Source: Nanobdellota archaeon | GTDB taxonomy: Archaea > Nanobdellota > Nanobdellia > Pacearchaeales > GW2011-AR1 | DNA: 26,521 nt | Assembly: GCA_030704765.1 (NCBI GenBank) | Contig: JAUYDD010000160.1 | Span: forward strand, 1 to 26,521 | Direction of reading: 5' to 3' | Shown here: positions 23,636 through 26,521 of the stretch, piece after piece | Layout of the letters: each line of letters opens with the position of its first letter | Numbering within the stretch: the first letter of the stretch is position 1 | Made by a program: the position numbers and the translations under genes | The notes under the pieces: generated by a model | Told to the model about the DNA's origin: nothing | The model's database searches: none | The model's input: the letters and a program-made list of their open reading frames with translations, nothing else

Positions 23636-23806
23636 TCAAGAATCAGCATTCTGACCTTGGTCATTTTCACAAACTCCTGCAATATAAAAATTCACTCCAC
23701 CATCACTATCATTGCAATAAGCAGCATTTACAAAGAAAATTCCAAATAAAATAAATATTATAAATAACTGTAATAATAAATATTGTTTAAATTTTATTTT
23801 TTTCAT
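23636..23806 (-). pseudogene. Truncated secreted Cys-rich protein
   Basis: 56 residues from the ATG at 23806, which lies 22 bases from a TATA box; a longer start at 23863 would overlap that promoter. A signal peptide (KQYLLLQLFIIFILFGIFFV, cleaved near NAA) is followed by CNDSDGGVNFYIAGVCENDQ and a stop. Aligned with the protein at 25669 (CSETDKALDFYTPGTC, ten residues, then Cys), the TGA stop falls exactly at the next conserved cysteine. Only seven more sense codons follow before another stop, so the gene seems 3'-truncated rather than recoded. It lies beside repeat B, which may have caused the loss. Confidence 0.6.
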
Positions 23807-23827
23807 AAGAATATAATCAATAGTTAG

Positions 23828-23835
23828 TATATAAA
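23828..23835 (-). promoter_or_regulatory. TATA-like box for the truncated secreted gene
   Basis: The minus strand reads TTTATATA 22-29 bases before the ATG at 23806, the normal spacing for a leaderless archaeal transcript. It decides the start codon. Confidence 0.5.
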
Positions 23836-23962
23836 CTTTTTTTATGTTATTTTTATCTAACATGTTATTTATAAAAATTAAAAATTACAAAAATGGTGTT
23901 GTTAAGCAAATAGGAGATGAAATAAGCTTTTACAGACGATGACTGCAATTCAAAGTTCTCGA

Positions 23963-23974
23963 TATATTTAAATA
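23963..23974 (+). promoter_or_regulatory. TATA-like box for the gene at 23997
   Basis: TATATTTAAATA lies 23-34 bases before the ATG at 23997, without a ribosome site, fitting a leaderless start. Confidence 0.5.
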
Positions 23975-23996
23975 TTCTCTGATTCTATTTGATCAT

Positions 23997-24740
23997 ATGA
24001 TAAACAAACATATTATTTTATTGACTTTAACAATCTTAGTTTTATTTTCTCAAATAGTATCAGCAGATTTAATTCCGGAAGGAGATTTTTCAGGAACAAA
24101 ATTTATTTATTGGTGCTATAAAATTTCAAATATTAATGACTATCCTGAATATGTTTTTGTATATCCTGATATTGCATACGATAATAAAGCTGGTTACGGA
24201 ATAATTAATAATCAGGATAATTGCTTCAATTTTTATAGTAATTTCCTCACAAATATTTATGCATTTAAAAAAACTGAATTTAATGAGATTAAAACTAAAT
24301 TGAACAGATCTTTTTTTGTCCCAGATTTTTTTTCTGATTTTTCTAGGAATAATCCTGGATTAGTAATAAAATCATCAGATCTTAAACTTGATGTACATCA
24401 ATCGGTGAAATTAAATGATCCCTTAGAAAAAGGAGTTATAACTTTAAATATTGCTTCTTTAACAGAAAACAATTTAGATATCCAAAAATTTAAAGTAATC
24501 TATACTTACAAAGATGGAACTATAGAAGAAAAAGTTTTTCAAACTCAGGATATTGTGCCTGAACCTTCAAGAACTGCTATCTTACCTTGGTGGATTGCCC
24601 AATTACCGAGTTTGGTATTTTATTTCGTAGTAATTATACTATTATGGTTTGCCATGTTTTGGTATATTCTTTTACCAATCATAGCAATTGTATTAATAAT
24701 TATAATCCTTTTACTAAGACGAAAACGATTGAAAAAATGA
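23997..24740 (+). CDS. Secreted, membrane-anchored protein of unknown function
   Basis: 247 residues. A signal peptide (about 1-23, ending QIVSA) precedes an extracellular domain of about 170 residues with a Cys pair (Cys40 in YWCYK and Cys75 in NNQDNCFNF). The late part has a beta-sandwich feel (GVITLNIASL, KFKVIYTYKDGTIEEKVF). A long hydrophobic C-terminus (about 193-240) can form two helices and ends in a basic tail (RRKRLKK). Some archaeal surface proteins show this plan. No family was recognised. It is translationally coupled to the next gene by a 4-base overlap. Confidence 0.7.
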   Translation: MINKHIILLTLTILVLFSQIVSADLIPEGDFSGTKFIYWCYKISNINDYPEYVFVYPDIAYDNKAGYGIINNQDNCFNFYSNFLTNIYAFKKTEFNEIKTKLNRSFFVPDFFSDFSRNNPGLVIKSSDLKLDVHQSVKLNDPLEKGVITLNIASLTENNLDIQKFKVIYTYKDGTIEEKVFQTQDIVPEPSRTAILPWWIAQLPSLVFYFVVIILLWFAMFWYILLPIIAIVLIIIILLLRRKRLKK

Positions 24741-25054
24741 GTATCATAATTCAGTACATTTTAGCATTATTTTTAACTATCATTGTTGAATTTATTGTTA
24801 TTTGGTTCTTTATCAGAAAAAATATACCAAAACTTTTTCTTTACTCTGTTCTGATAAACTCATTCACATTACCTCTTGCAACTTATTTTTATCAAAATAT
24901 TTTAAGTAGTTTTTTATTCATTGAAATAACAGTTTTATTTGTTGAGAGCTTCTTAATAATGTGGCTCTTAGAAATAAAATATCAGAAAGCATTACTGGTT
25001 TCTTTTATTGCTAATTTAATAACATCAATGATGAGTTTGTTACTTTCCTTATAA
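24737..25054 (+). CDS. Four-helix membrane protein
   Basis: 105 residues from the ATG at 24737, chosen because it overlaps the upstream stop by 4 bases; a longer frame from 24587 merely runs through the upstream gene in another frame. Four hydrophobic helices cover most of the chain (about 5-24, 29-49, 53-74 and 82-103). The acidic residue in the first helix (VEFIVIWFFIRK) and the following LINSFTLPLATY resemble a widespread family of small membrane proteins with no known function. It is probably partnered with the secreted anchored protein encoded just upstream. Confidence 0.7.
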   Translation: MSIIIQYILALFLTIIVEFIVIWFFIRKNIPKLFLYSVLINSFTLPLATYFYQNILSSFLFIEITVLFVESFLIMWLLEIKYQKALLVSFIANLITSMMSLLLSL

Positions 25055-25319
25055 AAACTGTAGCGGACTTTCCCTTCACTTCGTTCACGATTGGAAAATT
25101 TAACCTCAAAAAATCCAGATTATTGAAGAAAATCATACTTATTATATAGGTGTTTTTATATCTACAATCGCTTTCTTTGTAGGAATATAGCTAATTGGTC
25201 AACAATAGATTAAAATGAGTGACACAAAGAAAAAGAATAAACTCGATTTGAAGTATAATAAATATTGTCAGTTTTTTAATACAACATGCCTGAAGGACTA
25301 CGCTCAAGTTATTTTTTAC

Positions 25320-25531
25320 ATCAAAAAAATTTCCTGAAATCAAAAAAATCTTTCATAAGATTTTTTGGAACATTCAAAATCTTTTAGAGATTTTGAAGTA
25401 ATTGCCTACTCCATCCTGAAGGATGGAATTTGATCTGTGATTTTTCTGATTCGGAAATTTTTAGGATGCTCGGAAATTGAATGCAAGTAAACTACCTCAT
25501 CTTAAAAGATGAGGTTTTCAATTTCCGACAT
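25320..25531 (+). repeat. Palindromic repeat copy C
   Basis: 212 bases. It shares with copy D the left sequence ATCAAAAAAATTTCCTGAAA, the CTCCATCC/GGATGG hairpin, the TTTTTAGGATGC box and a 62-base right-end hairpin (12-bp outer stem, CCTCATCTT/AAGATGAGG inner stem, ending GACAT). Unlike D it has two extra hairpins near the left (10-bp stems 25343-25352 with 25357-25366, and 25373-25382 with 25388-25397). Confidence 0.85.
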
Positions 25532-25639
25532 AGTAAAAAGTTAACCTGTTACCAGTTAATAAAATAATTACCCTTTTTGAATATCAAAATTTTATTGAGT
25601 ATATCATCTATTAATTAAATAAAACCTTTAATAATAGGG

Positions 25640-25649
25640 TTTATAAATA
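25640..25649 (+). promoter_or_regulatory. TATA-like box for the gene at 25669
   Basis: TTTATAAATA lies 20-29 bases before the ATG at 25669, with no ribosome site; leaderless start likely. Confidence 0.5.
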
Positions 25650-25668
25650 ATCTTGATTTAATAAGACA

Positions 25669-26295
25669 ATGGAAAAAAGGTGTATAAATTATTTATTCAT
25701 AATGATTTTTTCAATATTATTGATAAATCTAACCAGTGTTCAAGCTGCTGTAAAATGCAGTGAAACTGACAAGGCTCTTGATTTTTATACACCTGGAACT
25801 TGCATTGGTTTTGAAGGTGAAAAAAACGATACTTGTTATGGAAACACTTTGATTGAATATTATTGCGGAGTTTCTGGAGGAGCGTGTTATTCTATGAATT
25901 ATAATTGTATCTATGGATGTGTTGATGGAGCATGTAAAAAATCAAAGGATAGTAAGCCCATAGCAAATCAAGGAAACAATACGAACAATAATGTAACTAA
26001 TACGACCATTCCAGTTAATCAAACTGTTACTTGTGAAAATGAATGTAATAGTGTAGGAGAAAAAAAATGCAATGGAAACAAAAAGCAAGCTTGTTATAGT
26101 GATAATGAGGGCTGTTTAAAATGGAATGAGAGCAATTGTCCAAACGGATGCTCAGATGGAAATTGCATTATAGTCAATAATCCTGATGATACTAAATCTA
26201 ATCTTTATACATTGTATATAGTATTAGCAGTTTTTGTATTAATCATAGTTGTTATTATTTTTGTTTTTTTATTAATTAAGAGAATGAAAAAATAA
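25669..26295 (+). CDS. Secreted Cys-rich surface protein with C-terminal anchor
   Basis: 208 residues. Signal peptide 1-27 (ending SVQAA). Two Cys-rich modules: one at about 30-90 (KCSETDKALDFYTPGTC, DTC, EYYC, then CIYGCVDGAC) and one at about 122-167 (CENECNSVGEKKC, QAC, GCLKW, CPNGCSDGNC). They are linked by an Asn/Thr-rich stretch with several N-glycosylation sequons (NNVTNTTIPVNQTV). A transmembrane helix at about 181-203 and a basic tail (IKRMKK) anchor it. It is likely a glycosylated cell-surface protein; ligand unknown. It lies between two same-orientation repeats (C and D) and is related in its first module to the truncated gene at 23636. Confidence 0.8.
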   Translation: MEKRCINYLFIMIFSILLINLTSVQAAVKCSETDKALDFYTPGTCIGFEGEKNDTCYGNTLIEYYCGVSGGACYSMNYNCIYGCVDGACKKSKDSKPIANQGNNTNNNVTNTTIPVNQTVTCENECNSVGEKKCNGNKKQACYSDNEGCLKWNESNCPNGCSDGNCIIVNNPDDTKSNLYTLYIVLAVFVLIIVVIIFVFLLIKRMKK

Positions 26296-26308
26296 AGTTT
26301 TTAATCAT

Positions 26309-26521
26309 ATCAAAAAAATTTCCTGAAAAATCGCCTACTCCATCCTGAAGGATGGAGTTTGATCGGCGATTTTTCTGATTCAGAAATTTTTAGGATGCAT
26401 GAAAATTCTTTCAGAAGAATTTTCTGCACAGAAAATTGCATAAAACAATTTTCTTGTGCTCGGAAATTGAATGCAAGTAAACTACCTCATCTTAAAAGAT
26501 GAGGTTTTCAATTTCCGACAT
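26309..26521 (+). repeat. Palindromic repeat copy D
   Basis: 213 bases up to the window end. Same ends as copy C: left ATCAAAAAAATTTCCTGAAA, 8-bp stem 26338-26345 with 26350-26357, and right-end hairpin with 12-bp outer stem 26460-26471 with 26507-26518 and 9-bp inner stem 26485-26493 with 26496-26504. Between GGATGC and the right-end hairpin it carries 57 extra bases forming two hairpins (9-bp stem 26402-26410 with 26415-26423; 8-bp stem 26431-26438 with 26446-26453) that copy C lacks. Confidence 0.85.

Larger units (their letters stand above)
25055..25668. other. 614-base accessory gap with repeat C
   Basis: Bases 25320-25531 are repeat copy C. Before it, a short frame reads IEENHTYYIGVFISTIAFFVGI-stop in pieces near 25121-25190 and could be a membrane-protein relic. 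An ATG at 25215 opens 40 codons (MSDTKKKNKLDLKYNKYCQF...) whose end runs into repeat C; it lacks clear signals and is not called as a gene. After repeat C there is only the promoter of the gene at 25669. Confidence 0.5.

Noticed and set aside
23615..23638. TGA recoding (selenocysteine or other) in the truncated secreted gene
   Set aside because: Only seven sense codons follow before another stop and no further cysteine module is encoded, so read-through would not restore the family.
24587..24736. 50-residue extension of the small membrane protein
   Set aside because: It is an out-of-frame reading of the upstream gene; ATG 24737 overlaps the upstream stop by four bases.
24548..24740. PEP-CTERM-like VPEPS in the protein at 23997
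   Set aside because: The motif is about 60 residues from the end and is followed by two hydrophobic segments, not the single short helix of a PEP-CTERM tail.
25215..25337. 40-codon ORF before repeat C
   Set aside because: No TATA box or ribosome site stands out, composition is simple, and the end runs into the repeat.

Overview
The window looks archaeal, AT-rich, and most likely from an uncultivated DPANN-type lineage (Woesearchaeota- or Pacearchaeota-like). This placement is inferred from gene content, not from a marker gene. Supporting signs are an archaeal-type triosephosphate isomerase, a DhnA-type class I aldolase and a Thermococcales-like sulfhydrogenase. TATA boxes lie 20-30 bases before several start codons (leaderless transcripts), and GGTGA ribosome sites precede internal genes of operons. 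There are also many secreted, cysteine- and sequon-rich proteins with a C-terminal anchor.

Layout. 1-141 is the end of a palindromic repeat that supplies the start codon of a small membrane ORF. 385-5617 (minus) holds a 1656-residue secreted subtilase fused to a zinc phospholipase C/S1-P1-nuclease-like domain, behind a small membrane protein. 5757-6296 has a small membrane protein and a possible 47-residue ORF. 6355-9616 (minus) is a tight operon (PfkB sugar kinase, aldolase, two flavodoxins, triosephosphate isomerase), mostly with 4-base overlaps. 9727-12688 is a glycan module: PIG-L deacetylase and GT4 glycosyltransferase, convergent with a GH130 phosphorylase. 13068-14860 (beta, gamma) and 19614-21661 (delta, alpha) together form a four-subunit group 3b [NiFe] sulfhydrogenase, split by a 4.75 kb block. 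That block contains a MntA/HepT toxin-antitoxin pair with a double operator, a HIT protein, a flavin reductase-like protein, two BsuPI-domain proteins with PEP-CTERM-like tails, a DUF72 protein and a membrane protein. 22062-23270 is a two-domain dCTP deaminase, preceded by two strong tandem stem-loops. 23287-26521 is an accessory region of secreted or membrane proteins among modular palindromic repeats.

Together the central genes suggest a fermentative life: sugars handled by PfkB/aldolase/TIM, mannosides perhaps phosphorolysed by GH130, and reducing power vented or recovered by the NAD(P)H-linked sulfhydrogenase. The most unusual items are: (1) a repeat family built from interchangeable hairpins, with an IS200/IS605-like right-end hairpin but no transposase; (2) bacterial-style PEP-CTERM tails on paired BsuPI proteins inside an archaeal hydrogenase locus; (3) the protease-phospholipase fusion; (4) a flavodoxin duplication that copied the aldolase tail; (5) two identical palindromes exactly 21 bases apart before the MntA/HepT pair. 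No tRNA, rRNA, CRISPR array or transposase gene was recognised.
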